A stretch of 64,000 nt of DNA from positions 20,972,437-21,036,436 of the forward strand of contig NC_088313.1 of NCBI RefSeq assembly GCF_910592395.1, read 5' to 3'. Shown here one piece after another: positions 11,468 to 21,737 of this stretch. Every line of letters begins with the position of its first letter. Within the stretch, counting starts at the first letter, position 1. The notes under the pieces are model-generated. The model saw nothing but the letters and a program-made list of their open reading frames with translations, was not told where the DNA came from and searched no databases. The position numbers and the translations under genes are program-made. Source of the DNA: Lineus longissimus. Lineage: Eukaryota > Nemertea > Pilidiophora > Heteronemertea > Lineidae.

Positions 11468-14400
11468 ATGGCGACAGCAATTGATGCCACCGCTCCTCAG
11501 AATGAGGTCGAGTCTGGTGACAGTGCCTCCGACTCGCAACCCCATCCTCGTAAGTAGAAGCACATGTCAACATCGGTGGAGATGCTAATGTTGGCCAAAC
11601 AGAAATGTTTTAAAAGAGAATTGAGAATTGACAGTTTTCTGGGGTTGTGGACAGATGCTGGTTCCTGTCTGTGACAAAGAGTGGTGTGTGTTGTGACATT
11701 GATTCCATAACATTACTCATCTTCTGTGTGCGGAAATTCAGTCATAAATGGATGGTTCCATTTTTGAAAATTTGACACAGACATTTTATCAAGTTGGCCT
11801 GCATGAAATACATAAGAATTGACAGTAATCCAGGGTTGTCCTTTCTGGAAGACTAATAAACTGTTAAACAAAGGAATTGATAATGATTTAATAGTATTTG
11901 GTAACTTTCAAACCTGTAAGTAACTTATTACAGTATTGGGTCAATTGCTTGTATTGTTTTAATGAAATGGTAAAAAATGATTCATTCATAAGCTGACCGA
12001 GCATGGGAGTCCATTACTCATGGTTTCTGTTATTGAAATTTTAATTAGTGCTGAACTCTACATCTATGCTCACACATTGTTTTGCTTTCCACAGGACTTT
12101 TAATTCATGGTATTAAACTGGGGCCTCGGTTATTTGAAAACAATGCCAACACAAGTACCCTGCACTGTTAGTGCTCGTCATAAAGCTCTTAATCCCACAA
12201 TAGGGGATCGGTTTGAGGTCAGATCACCAGACAAAATCAGGCCACTCATGGCGTTGCCATCTGTGCTGACCGCATGTATTAAAGCTACAGTGTCACTGTG
12301 CCATGGACAAATAATGTTTTATCAACTACTCATTTAGAAAAACTTCCATGGAAAAAGCTGCTAGGATACTACTTTGGCAGACTTGAAAGATTTCTGCTGT
12401 CATGCCAGTGGTTCACCTCTTGCTGTTGTACAACACCGACTACTCTTATTGATGTTTAAAAAACATTCACTGAAAATTGTGTGCCTTTTAATCATTGATT
12501 TACATAACTTATAAGCAGTGATAAGAACAGTGATTTATGAGATATGACAGCCTAGAAAAGTGATAGTTATGACACAGTAAGTTGAACTGTCAATGGTGTC
12601 GGATTGGTAACTTGAGCACCTATTTGATTTTTCTGTGATTCTTCCTGGAGTATTCAAAACATTTAAAATCATGATCATCAAATTCAACAATAATGACCAA
12701 CTTAAATGGAATGGTAAGTCAGTATCCGAGTATTTTAATTCAAAGAAAGCCACCTAAAATTGATTTGACTTGTATGCACTGTGAATAGTGAGTGGTGAGT
12801 GATTATTTCTTCGATGAAAACGTCCCCAAATTCTTAGAATTTATTGAAGCTATACCTATCTCCAGTCTAATTTATGATGGCATCACATTATTTTCAGCTA
12901 TGCCATGGTTTGGCATGGACATTGGAGGCACCCTTGCTAAACTCGTCTACTTTGAGCCGACAGACATCACAGATGAAGAAGAGGCTGAGGAAGTTGAGAC
13001 GCTGAAAAAAATTCGCCATTACCTCACAAGTAACATCGCTTACGGAAAAACTGGGATTCGAGATGTTCATTTGGAGATGAAGGACTTGCGATTGGGCGAG
13101 AGGAGAGGATCGTTGCACTTCATACGTTTCCCGACAAGTGAGATGAATGCTTTCATCGAGCTCGCCAAGGCCAAGGAACTAGCAACGCTAGCTTGCACAA
13201 TATGTGCTACTGGGGGAGGCGCTTACAAATTTGAAGTTGATTTTAGAAATGTAAGTGTTCTTGTGTTGATCATGTTACCATTAATTGTTGATTTTAACTC
13301 AGGAGTAAGGGGTTAAGTTTTGTGGCAGTCCAAAGATTTCTAGTGCAGTGCTGGATTTTCAAGTGATGTTAGAAGTGAGGTAAAACCTCAGTGGATTCTC
13401 ATCTTTCCTGTGAATCTCCTAGTTTTACATGAATACTCATGGACAGTTGCTTCAGTTGAGATGTCTTGATAAGCCCCTTCTCTTGTTTTTCAGTCCGTAC
13501 ATTTGGTACTCCAAAAGTGTGATGAATTGGACTGTTTAATACGAGGCATTCACTTCATCGACCGATACAGTCTAGGACCAGAATGCTATTACTGGAAACT
13601 ACCCAGAGACCCAGAACAATGTGAAAAAGTTCCATTTGATTTCCGTGATCCTTATCCCTATTTGTGTGTAAACGTTGGCTCGGGAGTCAGCATCCTGGCG
13701 GTGCAGTCGAAAAACAGTTATAAACGCGTGAGTGGGACCAGGTGAGTTGTCTTGAAAGTCTTTTAAACTGTTATAAAGTTGTGGTATCATGCTCTGGTAT
13801 TCCTTAGAGTACGGAAAAACCAAAAGACTTCTACATGTAGGCCTACTGGTCGCTGTATCTTGTGCCCGAAGGAGATGTCGGTATCTTGTCAAATAACAAT
13901 ATTGATGCCTAGAATTGATAAATTGGCAGTCAAGGATGAGGTCCTAGAAGAAGAAACCCCTTTATAGCACTAGGAGACAACTAACCAGTTATATCAAGAC
14001 CCAATTCTCGACATCCCTTGAAAAGGTCTTGAATGCCTACTTTCTATCATTTCAGTCTCGGAGGAGGAACATTCCTTGGGTTGTGTTGTTTACTTACTGG
14101 TTGTGAAACGTTTGAGGAGGCGGTCGAGCTTGCCACTCAGGGAGACAGTAACAATGTAGATAAGCTAGTCCGTGATATTTATGGTGGCGACTACGATCGC
14201 TTCAAGCTGCAGGGAGACTTAGTCGCGAGCAGGTAAGACATCAGCTGATTGACCTGCATTGCCCTCATGTCTCTGGTTGGTTTCATACATGTAAGATGTC
14301 CAAATTGATGAGAGAAATCATGGTATCATTGCTTAAATTGTGGACCTTGTCAGAACGACTTGATTATTTCATGGAACTAACATAGAATCACATTACTAAT

Positions 14401-15299
14401 GCTTGAAAATAGAAATCAAATCAAATCCGAGTGTACTAAGATTCAGTCAGACCATAGACAGCTTTGCAAATGCCTGTTTCTCATACTCATAGCCAGTTCT
14501 CTGTTTTCAGTTTTGGGAACATGATTTGTAAAGAGAAGAGGGAGACGACGAGCAAAGCTGATCTAGCCAAAGCCACATTAGTGACCATTACTAATAATAT
14601 AGCTTCCATAGCCAGGATGTGTGCAGTGAATGAGGTAGGTACACAAACAAATACCCCTTCCCTTCCACATTTTTTACCCAATTTGATCAAACTTCCTGTG
14701 TTCCTTGACTGAAATGCTTACCAAGATCCATCTCTTTTCAGCATTTGGAGCGAGTCGTATTTGTGGGAAACTTCCTACGAGTGAACACGGTTTCTATGAA
14801 ACTACTTAGCTATGCGATGGAGTACTGGTCGCAGGGTGCCATGAAGGCGCTATTTCTGGAACATGAGGTGAGATCAAGGTTCAATATTATTATCCTCTGT
14901 CATTCACTTGGCTCAGTATTTGCTGCTACAGTATGTGTGTGAAATGTCAGTAGAAGCTAAGGTAGGTTTGCCTGGACCATTGGATCGTACCAGAAATAGG
15001 CCATGCATTTGGAGTGTAGATCCTGGGGACTGGTGAGTGCCAGTGTGGCTTCATCTCTGAGGCTCGAATATGCTCCGAGATCACCTACAGATTTGACATA
15101 AAAGGCTTTGATCAGCCCCTCCGCCAGAAAAGTGAAATTTTTGGACTCATTTTGAAGAGTTGTATCTCTCTGTGTAGCAGATCTGTGGTCAAGTATCAAG
15201 TCACTAAACTACCTCTCTTTTCTTCAGGGCTATTTTGGTGCTACAGGCTGTTTACTGGAGTTGATGAAAACTGGCGATGCACCCCTGTCTCCAACTTGA
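11468..15299 (+). CDS. PANK: Pantothenate kinase (eukaryotic PANK family)
   Basis: Catalyses ATP-dependent phosphorylation of pantothenate, the first and regulated step of coenzyme A synthesis. Exons: 11468-11549, 12898-13250, 13494-13741, 14056-14232, 14511-14634, 14742-14867, 15228-15299; all junction phases agree and give 393 residues. Exon 2 opens the kinase core with [19 protein letters not shown], the ATP-binding glycine loop, and ends with GGGAYKFE, whose glutamate is the proposed catalytic base in human PANKs. Further landmarks are [49 protein letters not shown] and [10 protein letters not shown], ending [14 protein letters not shown]. The family core is complete. The short acidic first exon (27 codons) has no family similarity and rests on phase and a good donor; translation from the ATG at 12900 is possible instead. 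Human has several paralogues; this one equally resembles PANK1-3. Confidence 0.96.
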
Positions 15300-16500
15300 T
15301 TGATCAACACCAAAAGACAGAGCATTCCACGTGAGGCAGTGCTGCCATAGCTACACGATCATTACTCGAAACCGGATGCAATATGCTGGTTTTATCTTGC
15401 AAGTTTACTTGGACAACCACTTGTTGTGTTAACAACACATTGTACTGATATAGCAAGAACAGTCGGTGTGTAGCACAGTGCATCGAACAGGACATGCACT
15501 GAACAGGACTTTAAAAGTTACTCTTCATCGTCTAGGACAAAATACAACATCGTAGTCAGGACTGCTGATTTCTTATTGGTAATGTTTGATCTGGTTGACC
15601 ATAAACCTCGATTCATGCTATGTCCTGCTGTGCCATTTGCGTTGGAATAGCAGCAGGTGATCCAGATGGTTGATGGTCCATCACATCGTTGATACAGATT
15701 GCAGAATGATCATGTTAAGTTCAATCCTTGCTCATCCTTTTTAAGTGGTTGAACTGTCTTAATTTGAAATGTGAAAGTGACGTGCTTCAAAGTGTGAAGG
15801 ACTTGTCAGAGTTGTACTTTACAAATAATGTGAAGATGAAGTACTTCCACTTTATAATTGCTCAAGTTAAGGAACTGGCATGATAACTATCTCATGTGTA
15901 TGGAAGCTTCAAACACAGCGGTCTTCAGTTGTAATTAAGGTCGTTGAGTGATTGGTTTTCATGTGATGTGGAGCCGGAATGGGAAACTACAGAATATGTC
16001 GTCTTGGATGACGTTCGAGGGTGCAGTTCGGACATAATTAAATATTCGCCTGTTTTATCTCAAGCTGCTCAAAGGTTGGCACTACCACTGGCATCTGAGC
16101 AAGGTTTGCACCAAGGGACTGGTGTCCTATGTCAAATGTGTGGAGGGTGGGAAATAACACATGCACAGGTGGAATTCAAAAAGGAGAGGGCCAAAAAATT
16201 AATGTGTGGTGATAAAAATGTGGGTGTTTGTTCTTTATGTGTTGGAACATGTTGAGTTTAACATGGTCCTGGGACATTGACAAGTAATCAAGAAGCTAAA
16301 GCTTTAAAGACTGCTGGAGGGTAGGACATGTGTCCTGTGTGTGTCTGGCTTTCTTCGTAAATAGTGTTGTTCAAGACCATTTTAATAAACCATGTCCAAC
16401 AATCAGTGGGAGAAGATGCCAATGTTATTATTTATTTTGATACTTTTGTTAATAATGTATTTTTATGAGCAATTGAATAAAGTAGAATGATCGAAGAAAA
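15300..16500 (+). other. Pantothenate kinase 3' UTR
   Basis: About 1.2 kb follow the TGA without another plausible gene on this strand. Candidate polyadenylation signals AATAAA lie at 16384-16389 and 16476-16481. A Cys-containing ORF from 15944 starts without ATG and has no family similarity, so I treat it as UTR. Confidence 0.6.
16431..16436 (-). promoter_or_regulatory. Poly(A) signal for the minus-strand peptide gene
   Basis: TTTATT on the plus strand reads AATAAA on the minus strand. It lies about 340 bp after the stop of the cysteine-rich peptide gene and between the two plus-strand signals of pantothenate kinase, so the two 3' ends probably overlap. Confidence 0.45.
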
Positions 16501-16777
16501 AGAGTCTGTGTCTTGTTCCCTACCCCTAGTGTCGACTCTTGTGCTAACTGTGCACTGTGGACAGAGATTTGAAGACAAAGTCACAACCAGAATGTAGTGA
16601 TAAGTTGTCCATGACAATGTTTTCATGCTGTGCTGCTCTTGAGAATGGAAGCTTCTTCAGTCTCAAAAGAAAAGAAAGTAAGTCTGTAGGTGTGCACTTA
16701 TTTGCTCGAGATGTTGTCAAAAGTACGTAGTACATTGGAGACGAATTCAAGAAGACTTTATGACGAATCGAAGATTG

Positions 16778-18469
16778 TTAATAATCATAATCATTGCATC
16801 CGTGGACTTGTCTACCGGAGCTGTCCACCCATTCCTCCTGACAGGGACATTTGTGGCTGCAAGGGGAAGAAATTACATTTATATGCGGTGAGTTGGAGAC
16901 GAACCATTTCCGAGACGTGTTAGTTGTCCCAGCGAGGTGTGTTGGCACGACGACTGCTGTCACACGCCGGCATCCAAACGTATGCGAATCACAACCTGAC
17001 TGTCTTCAATACATTGTCTCTCCCTGAGATCATAGTTACGTAGCAGTTTCGTATTTCACTACGGACGCAGTGGAAGTGACGAGTGATCAAGATGACGAAA
17101 TGGACTGCTACCGGAGTCTATTTCGTATGGCCAGGGAGGTTTTGACCAAAATATGTTGAGGTTCAACTTTCGCCCCCGACAGCAGTTTCGTCAGTGTTGC
17201 AACCAACAACCTTCAGTATGTGTGATATGACTATGACGCTACCAACTTTCGAACCGATTGACAATACACTACCGGTACCGCGCGAGATATGCATAAACTT
17301 GGGTAACATTGGCGCAAGCTGTCCCCACGTCTGCCACAGGGTGGGGTAAGTCACAGGTGGCCTGGGCTGAATATGCGAGAGTGCTGCGACAGCTTGCTCT
17401 ACCTACCGACATGTGGCCTCGGGATGGGAACGACAGAAGCTGTTCACACAAGGGGCGATGAAACACATTACCCCAGGACATCCATATCCTGAAAGGAAAG
17501 TAACAAGCTTAAAATGAAGCGCTGAGAAGCGAACGTAAATCTCCGATTTCTTTTTTAATATGATGGCTGTATCTTCACTCACCCGCTCTCTCGGGTTTGT
17601 AACGGCTCTTGACCGACTTCGAGCTATTTGTTTTGTATTTTCTGACTCCCTATTGGTGTGTTCATATTCAGAAGTGGAAGTGAGAAAAACCAATGTGAAA
17701 ATTGTAATAGAAACCGATACGCCCTAGACGACAATGCTTTAGATTTCGGGTCTCGTCTCTGTCGACGTTCCACATCCGTCCCTGGCGTTTGGTCCGACAC
17801 TGCACAACGCACCAGCAAGTGGTTCAGTCTACTTAGGTAGGCTATGGAAGCTGCGGTAATGTCATTGATGATAAACCATGTCTTTGAGGATAGGTAAGGA
17901 GGATAGTCAATTGAGACGGTTCCCCCAATACACCATAGCCAGAGCTAGCACTGACCTGTCTTCAAGATAGGGTGTTCCCTGACACTATGACGTACAACCA
18001 TCAGGGCCACCCGTGGGGCCTGATAGAAGGAGGTTTGATTGTGACAAGCGGCGCGACCGTTTTTAATGAAGGATGAATTATATGTACCTGCAATACCTTT
18101 TATACCTTTTCAGAGACCTGATTTGCATTGAGTGAGGACAGCATACGGTGCAGCTGTCTCATTAGACCATTAAAATAGGCTTCGAACCAACACGCTATTC
18201 ACTTACAGGGGGCAGGCCGGTACTGCCTCATTGGCAAAATTCATTTCTGAAGAACGTGGTCCTCCCCAGCAGAAATAAAACACAGGGCCACGGTATATAA
18301 ATCCCCCCCCCCCCCTCCCCGATGTGCACTTAATTAAGCTCAGAGTAACCAGCCATTATAGACAACTGCAACCGTTTAGTTACTCACCGCTACCCCCTAC
18401 GTTGCGTCCTTCACTTTGAGCGAGTAGGACAAGACCCACCGCAAGAGTACAAAGGAGAGACGTCTTCAT
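16778..18469 (-). CDS. Small secreted cysteine-rich peptide, three exons
   Basis: Exons on the minus strand: 18388-18469, 17407-17488, 16778-16856. Phases are 1 then 2, every junction has GT-AG with good tracts (acceptors ctttcctttcag and cttccccttgcag; donors GTGAGTAAC and GTAGGTAG), and the product is 80 residues. Residues 1-18 or so form a signal peptide starting MKTSLLCTLAVGLVLLAQ. The mature part has eight cysteines, with spacing C-x4-C-x4-C-x4-C-x7-C, then a close C-x-C pair followed by an EEW/DSSG segment and a last cysteine near the C-terminus. A disulfide-bonded extracellular peptide is likely. The pattern recalls cysteine-rich repeats in lophotrochozoan secreted proteins, but I cannot name a family. 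It could be an inhibitor, matrix or defence peptide. No function is claimed. Confidence 0.8.
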
Positions 18470-19089
18470 CACCAGTCCGTCGTTGGAATCGTCTGTTGTC
18501 ACAACCAATTTGTTACTGAAGATGTCACCTTTACCATTGCCATATCTCAGCTCCCTCGGGAGAGCACAGGTGTTTGATGAGATCAACGTCGGTCATGTTT
18601 GCACTTACCGGTGCGGAAGTATCATACATGTCACCTTAAACAAACGTTGCTTAATTGCCCAGTCAGTTAGTGGTAATGTGGTCGCAAACAATGACTGGAT
18701 ATTGTCACAATTTCAGTCTAACCGAATGTGTTCGGTAACAATATGGACGACAGGCTTATCAATTCAATAAACACAACATTACATCAAATTTCATTTTATT
18801 TGATGAGTCGATGGCAATCATTTTCATTTTCGGACTACACACCATCAGTGATAGATTGGAGAACGAGAATATCATTGATATGGGTACCGGTTTGAACATA
18901 AGATAAACATACATACTCAAGGCCTACTTTGTGTATCGACCGAGTCCAGGTCAGGGGTTACTATACATGAATGGGGAATTGCATGTCAGGCCGTGCATCA
19001 CGAATGTCCCCGGGACAGTTCACAGCACCTTCGACGGCGTTCATCACTGAGGTGACGGACGGCTCCTAGACGTTTTAACAGTATACTCA
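18470..19089. other. Spacer with peptide-gene promoter
   Basis: Upstream (minus-strand) flank of the cysteine-rich peptide gene and downstream flank of the next minus-strand gene. No coding similarity seen. The plus-strand ORF over 18483-18770 is antisense to the peptide-gene leader and is not supported. Confidence 0.5.
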
Positions 19090-20013
19090 TCAGATGAGAC
19101 CTTCATTTATTGGAGGAAACATTCCATCCATGTCGCCCGTCCCCTCCCCGACCTCTTCCTCCAATTCGACCCCCTGTAACCACTTCTGACACCTAGCGTG
19201 CAACTCCGGGTCCTCCTCTGTCGGGTTATAAGCCTTATCCGAGGCTTTAACGTTATCGTCAATGTTTTTATCAGTGTCGCTCGTGGATTCCAAGTACAAC
19301 TGAACAATCTCATTGGTCGTCAGCGATTGATGGTAGGAATGATCAGAATCATCTCTGCGTGGTGTTATTGTTAATCGCTCGAGGTCCTTTTTGGCTTTCG
19401 TCAGTTGTTGTAACTGCGCAAGGTCCTCGTCCAAAGATTTAGACAAACGGCGTCTGCGGTTCCTGTCAGTCACAACCCCAGGTCGCGGTAATTGGGAATC
19501 CACCTTTTTGATCGTCCGACTTCCCTTTGGCGAGGAGCTATTCACTGATTTGGGATCTGATCGATTCACACTAGGCACGCCATTTCGCATTGAGTATCGC
19601 CCAGATGAATCGGACGCAGACGACCCATTCAGCGAAGACACATTCCGCACATCAATGATTTCACGGTGCCCAAAGGACCTCCTCTTCAAGTTGGGCGAAC
19701 TGTTCTTCGAATTGCTACAACTGTTATTTTGTACACGCGGCGTTGTTTTCCCGTTTCTCGACGGTCCTATTTCTAAGACCTGACTCGTTTCAGGCGCAGC
19801 ACATTTCCCTGCTAAATCTGGGCAACTGTTGCTGTGCGTTGAGGACACTCGCGCAGACGAATCGACCATCAGTCGCTTCCATATTGGTGAGTGTTGATCA
19901 ACAGTCGCTCTTCGTGGCAACGAGTATTCACCGAAGTCTCGTTTAGTTGTTTGCTTGGTCGACGGTCTCACCCGGGAGTAGCCCAGAAACGTCGATTCTC
20001 TTTTGACGTCCAT
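19090..20013 (-). CDS. Unrecognised Ser-rich basic protein, 5' end possibly incomplete
   Basis: An uninterrupted 307-codon reading frame, much longer than chance here, with even codon use. The product is rich in Ser, Arg, Lys and Asn and looks largely disordered. It has a basic stretch with RNRRRRLSKSLDEDLAQLQQL leading into a short predicted helix (LTKAKKDLERL), and a more ordered acidic C-terminus with EIVQLYLEST and DPELHARCQKWLQGVELEEE. An acceptor (ggtatttcag) lies 25 bp before the ATG and the frame stays open from there to the ATG, so the true start could be in an upstream exon I could not find. I do not recognise the family. The WLQGVE-type C-terminus is the best handle for a search. 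Confidence 0.7.
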   Translation of the reverse strand: MDVKRESTFLGYSRVRPSTKQTTKRDFGEYSLPRRATVDQHSPIWKRLMVDSSARVSSTHSNSCPDLAGKCAAPETSQVLEIGPSRNGKTTPRVQNNSCSNSKNSSPNLKRRSFGHREIIDVRNVSSLNGSSASDSSGRYSMRNGVPSVNRSDPKSVNSSSPKGSRTIKKVDSQLPRPGVVTDRNRRRRLSKSLDEDLAQLQQLTKAKKDLERLTITPRRDDSDHSYHQSLTTNEIVQLYLESTSDTDKNIDDNVKASDKAYNPTEEDPELHARCQKWLQGVELEEEVGEGTGDMDGMFPPINEGLI

Positions 20014-20997
20014 CTTTGGGTCACAGTCCGGCGCTGATCTGAAATACCATTGAAAAGCAAATCTTCAAAACTCTGATGAAAGTAAATATTGCGTATAAAG
20101 TCTTCTATTCACTACAGATTACGCTTTGAGGACAAAGTCACAACCAGCGGCAGTCAGTTGTCTCATCTAGTTGGTTTTTGTTGATCAAAATATGATATCT
20201 AAAGCGCTCGTGAAATGTAATGCCTAAGTCTGTCTTTCCTCAAGGTAGGCTGGTTACTCTAAAGGTCCTTCAGGGTAAACTACCTTCCCACAGTGCTCGG
20301 TAGACTCCGGAGATCCGAGCTTTGCCGTCGTGTGATGAAAATACGCCGAAGAACGAACTAATCCCGACTAAGTGCTTTGTTTCTTAATTAGCCCAGTAAT
20401 TAGCCTGAAGTAGTTTATTACTTCACAGATTAGCCGTAGTTACGACCTTGACAAAAACAAACAAACAGGCCAGCAATGAAAATAATATGGATTAAAGATG
20501 TAAATAATTATTTTCTTATGAATGTTTATTGAAAAACGTTCAGTGTGCTTGATGTTCAAATTCCAATAAAAAGGGTCGCGACATGAATACGCTTTACAGT
20601 GCGCACTGAACGAACATCGAGGCAGGAGAACCTAAATAACACGAATACGAATTTTGAGTTGTTATGATTGTGACTGTGAACATATTCACCGAAACGGATC
20701 AGCTGAATGCTTGTTATTTGTTACAGAGGTCCTGAAGGAAGCTTCTTGTAGGCGCTCATGATGATGTGTCGTAGATTATCATTGGTTGGAAAGATCGAAG
20801 AGAACAACAATCATTACCCACCTTTTACTTTCGTCGTCTCATGGTTCACTCTTCCACTTCAAGACAATTATCACTGTAAAACTCCTCGACATGAAAGTTA
20901 GAGACCCTTTTCCCTAGGGTATATAAGACTTCACACTGTTGAATTAGGACCTGGGGACACTGTCGACAGTGTGGTTTATAATTGGCATACAAGCTAT

Positions 20998-21042
20998 GTC
21001 AACAATTTTGTTGTCAACAATTTTGTCGTCAACAATTTTGTT
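20998..21042. repeat. 15-bp triplicate repeat
   Basis: Three tandem copies of gtcaacaattttgtt, the middle copy ending in c. Each contains AACAATTTTGTT, an imperfect palindrome. Confidence 0.9.
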
Positions 21043-21400
21043 ATGGCTAAAACGTGTAGTTCGGCGGATGGACAGGCACCAAGGCAAGTCACAATTCACG
21101 ACCTCGTTCCACGGCCAGTAGGGTATAAATATATCATTTACCATCACTAATAAAACAGGACTGTCAAAAACTCTGACGAGGTTTGACGGTAAACGTCAGG
21201 TTTCTGTCTTTATTCCTAGTAAGTCATACATCATGTGCATCGAGTTGGATATATAGTCTTCAAGGCCTATTTAATTTAAAGCCGATAAGACTTATTAACA
21301 GACCGTTAGGATTTCCTAGGTAGGCCTTTTATTCCTGTGTATATAACCATGTCATACTTGCCGGATCAGCACTGTCGTATCGGGACAATGTTAAGGTCTT

Positions 21401-21416
21401 GGGGGGGGGGGGGGGG
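21401..21416. repeat. G16 homopolymer
   Basis: Uninterrupted run of 16 G. Comparable C runs occur at 11183-11194 (12) and 18303-18315 (13). Lengths may be affected by sequencing error. Confidence 0.85.
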
Positions 21417-21737
21417 CTTGATGACATCCCTGCCCTGTCTTATTCCCGGGTCTTTAGCTAACCCACCACTGCGGTCCCATCTATTGTACGTCCGAGTGCA
21501 TGGCCCTAGAGCGCATGTTCCGGGGCACCGCACAATCATTGTCACTGAAGACATTATAAAAACATGAGGAGTAACTTGAGAGTAAGTAGCTTGGTATAAA
21601 ATAAATTTTGAAATTTGTTCATGCATTGTCTTCCTGTTGAAGTCGCTCAAATGGCACCACTCCAGAGTCAGGTAGGCGAACCTTCCACACTCTATTCTCA
21701 TACTCTGATACGTCATAGATATCAACACACTGTGAAC

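Larger units (their letters stand above)
20014..21737. other. Intergenic region before syntaxin-18
   Basis: No gene recognised. It contains TATA-like sites (gggtatataagac near 20918 and gggtataaatatatc near 21121), a 15-bp triplicate repeat at 20998-21042 and a G16 tract at 21401-21416. It should include the 5' exon of the minus-strand Ser-rich gene and the syntaxin-18 promoter, but neither is clear. Confidence 0.5.

Noticed and set aside
12792-12897. Open frame extending the pantothenate kinase core upstream of exon 2
   Set aside because: Opens at GTG with no in-frame ATG, and a good acceptor (tattttcag) ends at 12897 exactly where family similarity begins.
15944-16255. 103-codon frame with CQMC and CSLC pairs suggesting a zinc finger
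   Set aside because: Starts at TTG, has no ATG, no splice context and lies within the pantothenate kinase 3' UTR.
19107-19783. Long overlapping ORFs (68 minus, 130 plus) in other frames
   Set aside because: Shadows of the 307-codon minus-strand frame; no independent support.
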